Source: Pseudofrankia sp. DC12
GTDB lineage: Bacteria; Actinomycetota; Actinomycetes; Frankiales; Frankiaceae
DNA: 64,000 nucleotides
Reading direction: 5' to 3'
Assembly (NCBI RefSeq): GCF_000966285.1
Contig: NZ_KQ031391.1
Coordinates: 4,356,540-4,420,539, forward strand
The notes under the pieces were generated by a model. That model made no database searches, was not told the DNA's origin, and saw only the letters and a list, made by a program, of their open reading frames with translations. Shown here in pieces: positions 25,425 through 33,929 of this stretch (position 1 is the stretch's first letter; each line of letters starts with the position of its first letter). The translations under genes and the position numbers were made by a program.

Positions 25425-25823
25425 GATCATGCCCGGACGGTTCGCCGCCGGGACGGGGCACTGTTCGTCGGTTTCACTCCCGCGATCAGCGACAGGAATG
25501 CCAAACGGCTACGCCGCCAGATACGCCGGTGGAGGTTGCATCGGCGCACGGCCGGGACTCTCCAGGACCTGGCAGCGAGAATCAATCCGCTGATCAGGGG
25601 TTGGATCAACTACTACGGTGCGTTTACACCGTCTCGGTTGGCTCCGACCCTCCGCCTGATCGACGCCTACCTGGCGCGATGGCTGCAACGCAAATACAGG
25701 CGGTTCCGACGGCGGTGGCGCCGGTCGCTACGGTTCCTCGCGGAGGTACGTCGCCGCGACCCGGGACTGTTCGCGCACTGGCAGCAACCGCTGGCGGTCG
25801 GTAGGACAGCACGAGCCGGATGA
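25425..25823 (+). pseudogene. ltrA: Group II intron maturase, C-terminal fragment
   Basis: About 130 codons encode the end of a group II intron reverse transcriptase/maturase: GALFVGFTPAIS, then the maturase (domain X) block LQDLAARINPLIRGWINYYG, followed by RLIDAYLARWLQRKY, a basic stretch and GLFAHW. The seven reverse-transcriptase blocks, including the YADD active site, are absent, and no start with a ribosome site precedes the fragment. It therefore cannot be an active protein. TGA at 25821-25823 lies inside the following domain V RNA, as in intact introns. Confidence 0.85.
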
Positions 25824-25885
25824 GTCGAGAGGCTCACGTCCGGATCTGTGGGGGCCGGCGGGTGAGACTCCCGCCGGCTACCCGG
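25425..25885 (+). mobile_element. 3' remnant of a bacterial group II intron
   Basis: Directly after the maturase fragment is a recognisable domain V (25813-25847: GAGCCGGATGAG-TCGAGAGG-CTCACGTCCGGATCT) and a domain VI hairpin (GCCGGCGGG from 25854 pairing with CCCGCCGGC, then CTACCC). Domains I-IV and the 5' part of the ORF are missing. The left break is near 25400-25430; the right end near 25885 is approximate. I saw no flanking inverted repeats or transposase. Confidence 0.85.
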
Positions 25886-26117
25886 CGCCCTCCGCTGGTC
25901 GTAAATCCGCCCCGACCACAACCACCGCAGGGCTGAAACGGCGATCAACGAACGGCAGCCAGGCCCAGGGAGCGGAACGCACCCAAGATCCCGACCCTGG
26001 ACGGGCCTGAACCACCGTCGTCCACGCCCACCTCGATCCAGCGTTGGCGAGGGCGCCAAACGCCCGAGCCGGCGTGACGGGCGGCGGGCGCTCCGCGCCC
26101 GTTCCGCCCGTCACGCC

Positions 26118-27833
26118 CTATTCCCATTCGATGGTGCCCGGGGGCTTCGAGGTGATGTCGTAGACGACGCGGTTGATCTGGGGGACCTCGTTGACGACCC
26201 GGTTGCTGATGCGTTCCAGCAGGTTGGCCGGCAGCCGGGCCCAGTCCGCGGTCATCGCGTCCTCGCTGGTCACGGCACGCAGGACGATCGGGTGGCCGTA
26301 GGTGCGCTCGTCGCCCTGGACCCCGACCGAGCGGACGTCGGCCAGCAGGACGGCGAACACCTGCCAGATCTCGCGCTCCAGCCCGGACCGGCGGATCTCG
26401 TCACGCACGATCTGGTCGGCCGCGCGGACGATCTCGAGGCGTTCGGGCGTGACCTCGCCGATGATCCGCACCGCGAGCCCGGGCCCGGGGAACGGCTGCC
26501 GCCAGACGATCTCCTCGGGCAGCCCGAGCTCCTCGCCGAGCCGGCGTACCTCGTCCTTGAACAGCATCCGCAGCGGCTCGACCAGGCCGAACTGCAGGTC
26601 CTCCGGCAGCCCGCCGACATTGTGGTGCGACTTGATCTTCGCGGCGTCGGGCGAGCCGGACTCGATGACGTCCGGATACAGGGTGCCCTGGACCAGGTAC
26701 TCGATCCGGCTGCCGGCGGCCTCGGCGCGGGCTTCCAGGTCGCGGGCGGCCTCCTCGAACACCCGGATGAACTCGCGGCCAATGATCTTGCGCTTCTGCT
26801 CCGGGTCGGTGACGCCCGCGAGCGCCGCCGCGAACCGGTCCGCCGCCTTGATATGCACCAGTTCGACGCCGGTCGAGGCGACGAAGTCCCGCTCGACCTG
26901 CTCGGCCTCGCCGGCCCGCAGCAGGCCGTGGTCCACGAACACACAGGTCAGCGCCTCGCCGACAGCGCGTTGCACGAGCGCGCCGGCGACCGCCGAGTCG
27001 ACGCCGCCGGACAGCGCGCAGATCAGCCTCGCCCCGCCGACCTGGGCGCGGACCGCGGCGACCGCCTCGTCGACAATGTTGACCATGGTCCAGGCTGGCC
27101 GAGCCCCCGCGCCGTGCAGCAGGAACCGGCGCAGCACCTCCATGCCCTGCTCGGTGTGCAGCACCTCCGGATGGAACTGGACGCCGAACAACCGCCGCCC
27201 GAGGTCCTCGAACGCCGCGACCGGCGTGGACCGGGTGTTCGCGGTGACCGCGAATCCGGGCGGGGCGGCGCTCACCGCGTCGCCATGTGACATCCAGACC
27301 TGCTGCTCGACCGGTAGACCGTCGAACAGCAGACCCGGCCGCGTGACCGAGAGCGTGGTCGCGCCGTACTCCGCGGTGTTGGTGCGGTCGACCGTGCCGC
27401 CGAGCGCCTGTGCCATGACCTGGTGGCCGTAGCAGATGCCGAGAACGGGGATGCCCGCGTCGAACAGGGCCGGGTCCACCTGGGGCGCGCCGGGGGAGTA
27501 CACCGACTTCGGGCCGCCGGAGAGGATCACCGCGCTCGGCCGGCGGGCCAGCAGTTCGGCGACCGGCGTATTCCATGGCACGATCTCCGAGTACACATGG
27601 CACTCGCGCACCCGGCGGGCGATCAGCTGGGCGTACTGCGCACCGAAGTCGATGACGAGGGCCGTGTCGTAACCAGGGTGCGTCGGCTGTGCCTGGCTCA
27701 CGGGGCCCTGGCCCGCGGATGTGTTCTCCCCAGACGGAGCGTTCTGGTCGGATTGTGCGTTCTGACCAGAAGGACCGGGCTCGCCTGGTCGCGAGGCCAT
27801 CGGGCGGTTGGGCGGGCGGTTGGGTGCGCTCAC
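26118..27833 (-). CDS. guaA: GMP synthase (glutamine-hydrolysing)
   Basis: GuaA aminates XMP to GMP. The 571-aa protein has a class I glutamine amidotransferase domain ([15 protein letters not shown], nucleophile Cys134 in GICYGHQ, and GVQFHPEV), then the ATP pyrophosphatase domain with P-loop [12 protein letters not shown], and the dimerisation domain ending [18 protein letters not shown]. The first 55 residues are a low-complexity Pro/Gln/Asn/Gly extension; GTG at 27833 includes it, while an internal ATG at 27800 would shorten it by 11 residues. guaB and guaB3 lie about 14 kb away. Confidence 0.96.
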   Translation of the reverse strand: MSAPNRPPNRPMASRPGEPGPSGQNAQSDQNAPSGENTSAGQGPVSQAQPTHPGYDTALVIDFGAQYAQLIARRVRECHVYSEIVPWNTPVAELLARRPSAVILSGGPKSVYSPGAPQVDPALFDAGIPVLGICYGHQVMAQALGGTVDRTNTAEYGATTLSVTRPGLLFDGLPVEQQVWMSHGDAVSAAPPGFAVTANTRSTPVAAFEDLGRRLFGVQFHPEVLHTEQGMEVLRRFLLHGAGARPAWTMVNIVDEAVAAVRAQVGGARLICALSGGVDSAVAGALVQRAVGEALTCVFVDHGLLRAGEAEQVERDFVASTGVELVHIKAADRFAAALAGVTDPEQKRKIIGREFIRVFEEAARDLEARAEAAGSRIEYLVQGTLYPDVIESGSPDAAKIKSHHNVGGLPEDLQFGLVEPLRMLFKDEVRRLGEELGLPEEIVWRQPFPGPGLAVRIIGEVTPERLEIVRAADQIVRDEIRRSGLEREIWQVFAVLLADVRSVGVQGDERTYGHPIVLRAVTSEDAMTADWARLPANLLERISNRVVNEVPQINRVVYDITSKPPGTIEWE

Positions 27834-28344
27834 CTGCCAAGTCTACGGAGCAGCGCCGCCGGTCGGCCGGCGATGGCGCGTCACCGGCCGGAACACCGGA
27901 CCCGCGACGGGCACACGGCGACGCGGGCCAGATAGCCCGACCGACCGCATGTTAACGATACGTATCCGCCTTGAAACTCTCGGAAACATCTTTCGATGAA
28001 GATCGGGTGTACCGATCGCGGGGCTTCCAAAGCGCTCCGTACGGTTATCGAGATCCGCCACAGTGGTGACGCTGACGGCATCCCTTCGGTCTTCCTCCGT
28101 GGCGACCGTACGTCGCACGAGTCATGTTCCGACGGCTGCGGGCCACCCACTCGGCGCGCCCGGGCCTCATGAAGTGCGCATCAGGCACACAACTCGTAGC
28201 TTCGTAGTACATGACGTAAGGTAGCCACCTTTCGAGCGCGAACGCGGTACCGCTATGGTGCCGACCGAGGGACATCCGGGTCCGATACCGGGCCATCCCC
28301 AGAACGCCCTGTTCCGGGGGGCCGGCGGAGAGGTTGCGAAGTAC
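27834..28344. promoter_or_regulatory. Divergent promoter region, guaA / conservon
   Basis: This 511-bp gap is markedly AT-richer than its surroundings at 27950-28060 and 28190-28260. TATGGT (28254-28259) fits a -10 for cvnA and would start the transcript near 28266. That argues against the in-frame ATG at 28255, which lies inside this box. I could not define the guaA promoter or a purine riboswitch. Confidence 0.35.
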
Positions 28345-31300
28345 GTGCGCAGACAACCGATGGCCAGCAGCACGGGCCTCGCCGCAGACCCGATGCCGAT
28401 GCCGGCGCCGGGCGCTCCCGTCCTGGAAGACGGGGGCCGCGGTGAGCGCCCCGCTGCGGCTCGACCCCCCGACGGGGGCGGCGGGAGTCGCGGTGGCCGC
28501 GGCGTCCTGTCCAGTCCGTCGAGCTGGCGGGTTCGTACCAAGCTGATCGCGATCCTCGCGATCCCGGTCGTTGCGATCATCGTCAACGCCCTGATCGACG
28601 CGAGTTCGGTGCTCACCAGTACCCGGGACATCAACCGGGTCTCGCACCTGATCACCATCGACCGCGCCGCACTCGACCTCGCGTCCGAGCTCGAACGTGA
28701 ACGCACCTTCACCGCCGAATATGTGGCCCTGCGGGCGACCAACCAGAATCCCGCCTCCGACCCGGTCCTGGCCCGCCAGCGCGAGGTCGACACCTCGTAC
28801 AAGGCATACCTGACCGTGGCCGACAGCCAGCGTGGCTCGTTCAGCCCCCAGGTCAACGAGGCGCTCGACGCGGCCGCCACCGGCCTGGACGGCCTGCCGG
28901 CCAAGCGCGCGGCCATCGGCAGGCTGACCGACCCGGTCTCGGTCACGACCTCGTACGACTCCATGATCGAGCCGCTGATCGACCTCGTCGGCCTGATCCC
29001 GCAGGGCAACGACGACCGGCAGCTGGACAGCTCCGTCGAGGCGGCCCTGCACCTGGTCCGGGCGACCGACCTGCTTGCCCAGCAGCAGGCGCAGGTCAAC
29101 ACCTTCCTGGTGTCGGAACTGCCATTCACCAGCGACGAGTTCCGGTCGGTGCTGAGCACAGACGCCGAACGCAGCAACGAGCTCGACCAGTTTGACAAGG
29201 CCGCCTCGCAGTCCCAGAAGACGCTGTATGAGCAGGCACTCGACCCACGCACCAACGGCGACGTTTTCAACACCCTGAAGAACACCGACCGAGTGCTCAA
29301 CTCGACGGTCGGCCAGCCGCTCAACGACGGGCAGATCGACCAGATCGAGTCGACCAAGTGGCTGCAGAACACCCGCGCCATGATTACGGTCAGCTACAGC
29401 GTCGCCGACGGAATGCTGGACCAGATCAACTCGCGGGTAGGCGTCCTGCGGAGCGGCATCCAGCGGCAGGCGATCCTCTCCGCCCTGTTCACCGTCCTGA
29501 TCCTGGCAGCCGCTCTGACCATCACCCTGGTGGTCGCGCAGTCGCTGATCCGCCCGCTGTTCGCGCTGCGAACCGCGGCCCTCGACATCGCCGAGCGAAG
29601 ACTGCCCGACGCCGTCCGAAGACTGCGAGACTCGTCCGACCAGGTGATCGACGACGAGGTCGAGACGGTCGGTATCGATACCGACGAGGAAATCGGCGAG
29701 GTCGCCCGGGCGTTCGACCAGGTCCACCACGAGGCGGTCCGGCTGGCGTCCGAGCAGGCCGTGCTGCGGAACAACGCCAACGCGATGTTCGTGAACCTGT
29801 CGCGGCGCTCCCAGGGCCTCGTCGAGCGCCAGCTGCGCCTCATCGACGATCTGGAGAACCGCGAGCAGGACCCGGACCAGCTCGCCAACCTGTTCAAGCT
29901 GGACCACCTCGCCACCCGAATGCGGCGGAACAACGAGAGCCTCCTGGTTCTCGCCGGTACCGACACCGCCCGGCGCTGGACCCACCCGGTCCCGCTCAAC
30001 GAGGTCGTCCTCGCCGCCATCTCCGAGGTCGAGCAGTACACCCGCGTCAAGCAGACGACCGCCGCTCCGGTGTCGATCGCCGGCAACGGTGTCAGCGACG
30101 TCGTCCACCTGATCGCGGAACTGCTGGAGAACGCGACCTCGTACTCCCCGCCGGCGACCGACGTTGTCGTCACCAGCCACTCCCTCGGCCCCGGCGCCGG
30201 CGCCATGATCGAGATCGTCGACATGGGTATCGGCATGCCGGCGAAGGACCTGGAACGGGTCAACGAGCGGCTCGCGAACCCGCCGGTCGTGGACGTCTCC
30301 GTGTCCCGGACGATGGGTCTGTTCGCGGTCGGCCGGCTGGCCAGCCGGCACGGCATCCGAGTCCAGCTGCGTGAGTCGCCGTCCCGCGGCATCACCGCCG
30401 TGATCCGGCTGCCAGCCAAGCTGGTCACCGGCGACACCGTGGGTGCCGGGACGGGTCCAGGCGCACAGCGTCCGGGCGCGCCGGCCGCCATCAGCCGGCC
30501 GGGTCCGGATACCGGGTCCCGCCCGGGCTTCGCCGGGATCTCCGGTCCCGGCTCGGGGCGCCCGGAGCTGGACGCCGGCCCCGGTGGCCCCGGGACCGGC
30601 CCGGTCCGTCATCAGGCCTTCGGCGGCGGCCCGCAGCAGTTCGGCCTCGGCCAGGAGAACGGCCGCGGGCGGCCGCAGCCAGACGGGTACGACGAGCCGG
30701 ACGAGCGCTTCGGCCCGCCGAGCGGCGCGCTGCCCGCCATCGACTCCGGTCGGTTCGGGCCTCCACCGCTGGCGATCGGCCCCGGTAGCCAGCAGGGACC
30801 TGGCGGCCAGCAGGGACCTGGCGGCCCGCGTACCGGCCCAGTGCCGCTGCCGGCTCGTGACCAGCAGCCTCGGTACACCGAGGAGGACACTCAGCGGTTC
30901 GGCGCCTTCCCGGGCACCCAGCCGCCGACGGACCCGCATCAGCAGCGCGGCTACCAGCCCGAGCGCGAAGAGCCGAGGTTCGACGAGCCCCGGTACGAGG
31001 TGCCTCAGTTCGAGGAGCCCCGGTTCGACGAGCCCGGGCACGACGACCGGCGTGGCCCGCGGACGGGCCCGGTCGACCCGCGCGAGTCGTGGAGCGGCGA
31101 GTTCCCGGTGCAGCGTCCGGTCAGCCCGGACTCGCTCGACCACACCGGCCCGATGCAGCGCCCGGGCACCAGCCCCATTCCGATGCCGGACCGCGCCCGC
31201 CAGGCCGACAACGGCTACCAGGGCGACAGCGGTTACCGGGACAGCAGCGGCTATCAGGACGACGGCTACCAGCGCGATGCCGGCTATCAGAACGGCGCGG

Positions 31301-32235
31301 GCTACCGCGGGCCGGCGCAGGCCGACCCGCAGGAGAACGTGTTCGCTCGCCCGGCGCACCGCCCGGAGCCGGAGCCCGTGGACGTGCCCCGACCGCGCTG
31401 GGAGGAGCCGGCGACTGGCGGCTACGCCCGGCCGCGGCCTGAGGACACCGGCGAGCTCTACGTCGGCGAGGGCGAGGACGTCGACACCACGCCGATCTTC
31501 GACTCGGTCTCGGCCTGGTTCCAGCGCCGTTCGCCGGACGACGAGCCTCGGCGGGCGCCGGACCCAGTGGTCGAGTCGACCCCGCCGGCAGCGTTCACCG
31601 CTCCTCGCGCGTCCGCGGGCATGCGGGTGATGGGCAACGGCGGGCTGGGTGACGGCCAGCTACACCGGCCGGAACCGGCGCCGGCCCCGGCCCAGATGCC
31701 GATGCGCCCGGCCGCGAGCCTGCGCACGGACAACGGGACGGGTGGCGGTACCGGCCCGAGCACCGGTGGTCTCAACGGAGGCGGCTATCGTCAGCCGGCC
31801 GCCTACGCGGAGCAGCAGACCGGGCCGCGCGCGGCCGAGCCGCCGCTGCCGGTCCGCGGCGTCGAGCCATCGCTGCCCGTGCGTGGCGCTGATGCGCCGC
31901 TGCCGGTTCGCGGTGGCGGCGAGCCTCGCTCGTGGGAGTCGGCCGGCGACGCTGGTTGGCAGGCCGCGGAGGCGCTGCGGCAGCCGGCTGACGGGTCGCA
32001 GGCGTCCACGACCAAGTCGGGCCTGCCGCTGCGGGTGCCGATGACGCACCTCATCCCCGGCAGCGCAGAACCAGCCAGTAATCGTAAGCCCCCGCCGCGG
32101 CCAGCCGACGCCGCGACCAGGTCTCCCGAAGCGGTTGGCGGACGTCTCGCCAGCTTCTACCAGGGTGTCCGGCAGGGACGGGACATGGGTGCCGAAACGA
32201 GAAGCGCCCGCCGCGACGGGCAGGAGGAACGGTGA
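28345..32235 (+). CDS. cvnA: Conservon sensor histidine kinase CvnA (nitrate/nitrite-sensor type)
   Basis: CvnA-type kinases head actinobacterial conservons, four-gene modules proposed to act like membrane G-protein receptor complexes. The product is about 1296 aa: helix 66-83; an outer helical sensor of NIT type (about 95-370, with DLASELERERTFTAEYVALR); second helix 374-396; HAMP-like linker; a helical region with LDHLATRMRRNNESLL as possible H-box; and a GHKL ATPase (AELLENATSYSPP, VDMGIGMP, RGITAVIRLP, to about 690). The last 600 residues are disordered, with EEPRFDEP, GYQ/GYR and LPVRG repeats. GTG 28345 is preferred (GGAGAGG upstream); ATG 28255 is an alternative. Confidence 0.9.
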   Translation: MRRQPMASSTGLAADPMPMPAPGAPVLEDGGRGERPAAARPPDGGGGSRGGRGVLSSPSSWRVRTKLIAILAIPVVAIIVNALIDASSVLTSTRDINRVSHLITIDRAALDLASELERERTFTAEYVALRATNQNPASDPVLARQREVDTSYKAYLTVADSQRGSFSPQVNEALDAAATGLDGLPAKRAAIGRLTDPVSVTTSYDSMIEPLIDLVGLIPQGNDDRQLDSSVEAALHLVRATDLLAQQQAQVNTFLVSELPFTSDEFRSVLSTDAERSNELDQFDKAASQSQKTLYEQALDPRTNGDVFNTLKNTDRVLNSTVGQPLNDGQIDQIESTKWLQNTRAMITVSYSVADGMLDQINSRVGVLRSGIQRQAILSALFTVLILAAALTITLVVAQSLIRPLFALRTAALDIAERRLPDAVRRLRDSSDQVIDDEVETVGIDTDEEIGEVARAFDQVHHEAVRLASEQAVLRNNANAMFVNLSRRSQGLVERQLRLIDDLENREQDPDQLANLFKLDHLATRMRRNNESLLVLAGTDTARRWTHPVPLNEVVLAAISEVEQYTRVKQTTAAPVSIAGNGVSDVVHLIAELLENATSYSPPATDVVVTSHSLGPGAGAMIEIVDMGIGMPAKDLERVNERLANPPVVDVSVSRTMGLFAVGRLASRHGIRVQLRESPSRGITAVIRLPAKLVTGDTVGAGTGPGAQRPGAPAAISRPGPDTGSRPGFAGISGPGSGRPELDAGPGGPGTGPVRHQAFGGGPQQFGLGQENGRGRPQPDGYDEPDERFGPPSGALPAIDSGRFGPPPLAIGPGSQQGPGGQQGPGGPRTGPVPLPARDQQPRYTEEDTQRFGAFPGTQPPTDPHQQRGYQPEREEPRFDEPRYEVPQFEEPRFDEPGHDDRRGPRTGPVDPRESWSGEFPVQRPVSPDSLDHTGPMQRPGTSPIPMPDRARQADNGYQGDSGYRDSSGYQDDGYQRDAGYQNGAGYRGPAQADPQENVFARPAHRPEPEPVDVPRPRWEEPATGGYARPRPEDTGELYVGEGEDVDTTPIFDSVSAWFQRRSPDDEPRRAPDPVVESTPPAAFTAPRASAGMRVMGNGGLGDGQLHRPEPAPAPAQMPMRPAASLRTDNGTGGGTGPSTGGLNGGGYRQPAAYAEQQTGPRAAEPPLPVRGVEPSLPVRGADAPLPVRGGGEPRSWESAGDAGWQAAEALRQPADGSQASTTKSGLPLRVPMTHLIPGSAEPASNRKPPPRPADAATRSPEAVGGRLASFYQGVRQGRDMGAETRSARRDGQEER

Positions 32236-32657
32236 GACCGGTGGTGAGCGCCGAGGCGCAGAACCTGAACTGGCTGATCAACAATTTCGTCGACCGGGTT
32301 CCAGGTGTGGCGCACACCGTCGTGGTCTCCGCGGACGGTCTCCTGTTGGCCGTTTCGGACGGCTTCCCGAGGGACCGTGCCGACCAGTTGGCCGCGGTCT
32401 CGTCCGGTCTGGTCAGCCTGACCCAGGGGGCTGCGCGCGTCTTCGAGGCCGGCCTGGTCACCCAGACGGTCGTCGAGATGGAGCATGGCTTCCTCTTTAT
32501 TATGGCGATCAGTGACGGGGCGAGCATGGCGGTGCTGGCCGCACCGTCGTGCGACATCGGCCTGGTCGGCTACGAGATGGCACTGCTGGTCAGCCGGGCC
32601 AAGGCGGTCCTGACGCCCGCGCTGCGCCAGGAGCTGCAAGGGACGCTCCCACGATGA
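32232..32657 (+). CDS. cvnB: Roadblock/LC7-domain protein CvnB
   Basis: The 141-aa protein is a roadblock/LC7 domain: LNWLINNFVDRVPGVAHTVVVSADGLLLAVS, then DQLAAVSSGLVSLTQGAA and a hydrophobic strand GFLFIMAIS. Such proteins bind small GTPases and regulate their nucleotide state; here the partner should be CvnD. GTG at 32232 overlaps the cvnA stop (GTGA) behind AGGAGGA, so the two are translationally coupled. The protein is cytoplasmic and of usual length. Confidence 0.93.
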   Translation: MRPVVSAEAQNLNWLINNFVDRVPGVAHTVVVSADGLLLAVSDGFPRDRADQLAAVSSGLVSLTQGAARVFEAGLVTQTVVEMEHGFLFIMAISDGASMAVLAAPSCDIGLVGYEMALLVSRAKAVLTPALRQELQGTLPR

Positions 32658-32709
32658 GTGGGCGCATCGCTGACGCGGCGGCTTCATCCGAGGCGAGGGA
32701 GATGCCGGC

Positions 32710-33066
32710 GTGAGCGAGCTGGGGGGTCCACCGGGACCAGTGGTCCGGCCCTACGCCATGACCGGGGGCCGGACCCGGTCGCGCTACGAGCTCGCCATCG
32801 AGGCGCTCGTCATCACCACCCAGTACGGCGAGGAACGCGTGATCGGGCTCAGCCTTGAGCAGCAGTCCATCGCTGCGATGTGCCGCCAGGTCCGTTCAGT
32901 GGCCGAGATCGCCGCCGGCCTGCGAGTGCCGCTCGGAGTCGCGAGGGTGCTCGTCGGCGACATGGCGGACGAGGGCTTCGTCCGCGTACACCAGCAGCCG
33001 GACCGCGACGAGGCGCCGGATCTCGCGTTGCTCGAAAGGGTTCTCAGTGGCCTACGAAAGCTCTGA
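32710..33066 (+). CDS. cvnC: DUF742 protein CvnC
   Basis: The 118-aa protein shows the DUF742 pattern: VVRPYAMTGGRTRS near the N-terminus, ALVITT, then a winged-helix-like region (CRQVRSVAEIAAGLRVPLGVARVLVGDMADEGFV). DUF742 is constant in conservons and is thought to bridge the kinase and GTPase; biochemical function is poorly known. GTG at 32710 follows GAGGGAG. Its end overlaps the cvnD start by 20 nt. Confidence 0.92.
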   Translation: MSELGGPPGPVVRPYAMTGGRTRSRYELAIEALVITTQYGEERVIGLSLEQQSIAAMCRQVRSVAEIAAGLRVPLGVARVLVGDMADEGFVRVHQQPDRDEAPDLALLERVLSGLRKL

Positions 33067-33643
33067 CCACAGACGCGTCAACTCATCGGTCGCGACCACC
33101 TCGGTCAAGATCGTTGTTGCCGGCGGTTTCGGCGCGGGGAAGACCACCTTCGTGGGCTCCGTCTCGGAGATCGTCCCGCTGCGCACCGAGGCCGTCATGA
33201 CCGAGGCCGGCGCGCACGTCGATGACCTGACTCACCTGGTCGACAAGACCACGACCACGGTGGCGATGGACTTCGGCCGGGTGTCACTCGACGAGGACCT
33301 GATCCTCTACCTGTTCGGCACGCCGGGGCAGTACCGGTTCTGGTTCATGTGGGACGACATTGTCCGGGGCGCGATCGGCGCGATCGTGCTTACGGACACG
33401 CGCCGTCTCGCCGACTGTTTCGCCGCCGTCGACTACTTCGAGCAGCGTCAGCTGCCGTTCGTCATCGGTCTGAACTGCTTCGACGGGGTGCTGCGGCACT
33501 CGATCGAGGACGTTCGCGAGGCGCTGCAGATCAGCCCGGCGGTGCCGATCATCACCTGCGACGCCCGCAACCGTGACTCGACGAAGACCGCGCTGATCGC
33601 GGTGGTCGAGCACACGATGTCCCGCGCCGCGCTGCGCGCGTAG
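33047..33643 (+). CDS. cvnD: Conservon small GTP/ATP-binding protein CvnD
   Basis: The 198-aa product has a P-loop GGFGAGKTT near residue 27, a Thr-rich switch region (DKTTTTVAMDFGR), the Walker B/G3-like segment LYLFGTPGQYRF and, in place of the classical NKxD, the loop GLNCFDG. This is the CvnD family, related to MglA/Ras-like GTPases. GTG at 33047 is chosen over the upstream open frame because AAAGGG lies 6 nt before it and homology begins here. It ends the conservon; a perfect 41-nt palindrome follows at 33702. Confidence 0.93.
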   Translation: MAYESSDHRRVNSSVATTSVKIVVAGGFGAGKTTFVGSVSEIVPLRTEAVMTEAGAHVDDLTHLVDKTTTTVAMDFGRVSLDEDLILYLFGTPGQYRFWFMWDDIVRGAIGAIVLTDTRRLADCFAAVDYFEQRQLPFVIGLNCFDGVLRHSIEDVREALQISPAVPIITCDARNRDSTKTALIAVVEHTMSRAALRA

Positions 33644-33674
33644 TCCCGGGGGGCGCCCGGCTCCGGGGGCGCGT

Positions 33675-33742
33675 AGGGCGGGCCCACCGGCCGGCCCGCC
33701 CATGGATGAGGGGGAAGGCAGCCTGCCTTCCCCCTCATCCAT
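33675..33742. terminator. Strong hairpins ending the conservon
   Basis: GGGCGGGCC pairs with GGCCGGCCCGCCC around 33677-33701, immediately followed by a perfect palindrome at 33702-33742 (20 nt either side, starting ATGGATGAGGGGG). No T-run follows on the plus strand. It lies between convergent cvnD and the binding-protein gene and may act in both directions. The remaining gap to 33929 holds nothing else that I recognise. Confidence 0.7.
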
Positions 33743-33929
33743 TTCCCGCGGCTTGCGGTAGGCCGTTGCATGGCGAGGGAGAGGCGCGCTAGAGCCGCCC
33801 GGAAAGGCCCTGAGAGGCTTTCTGCGGCCGTATTGCCGGGTTAGCTGGAACTGGGGGTCGGGCGGGCGGTCAAGACGACGACAGGGCCGCGCCGACGGCT
33901 GTGTGCCGTCGGCGCGCGCCACCGTTGTT

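Noticed and set aside
27834-28254. Purine riboswitch before guaA
   Set aside because: I could not find the conserved purine-aptamer core or an expression platform; only AT-rich promoter-like DNA is visible.
28045-31359. Long minus-strand frame of 1104 codons opposite cvnA
   Set aside because: It mirrors the codon periodicity of cvnA, whose plus-strand protein has clear domains; the minus product is His/Asp/Gly/Arg-rich without any recognisable motif.
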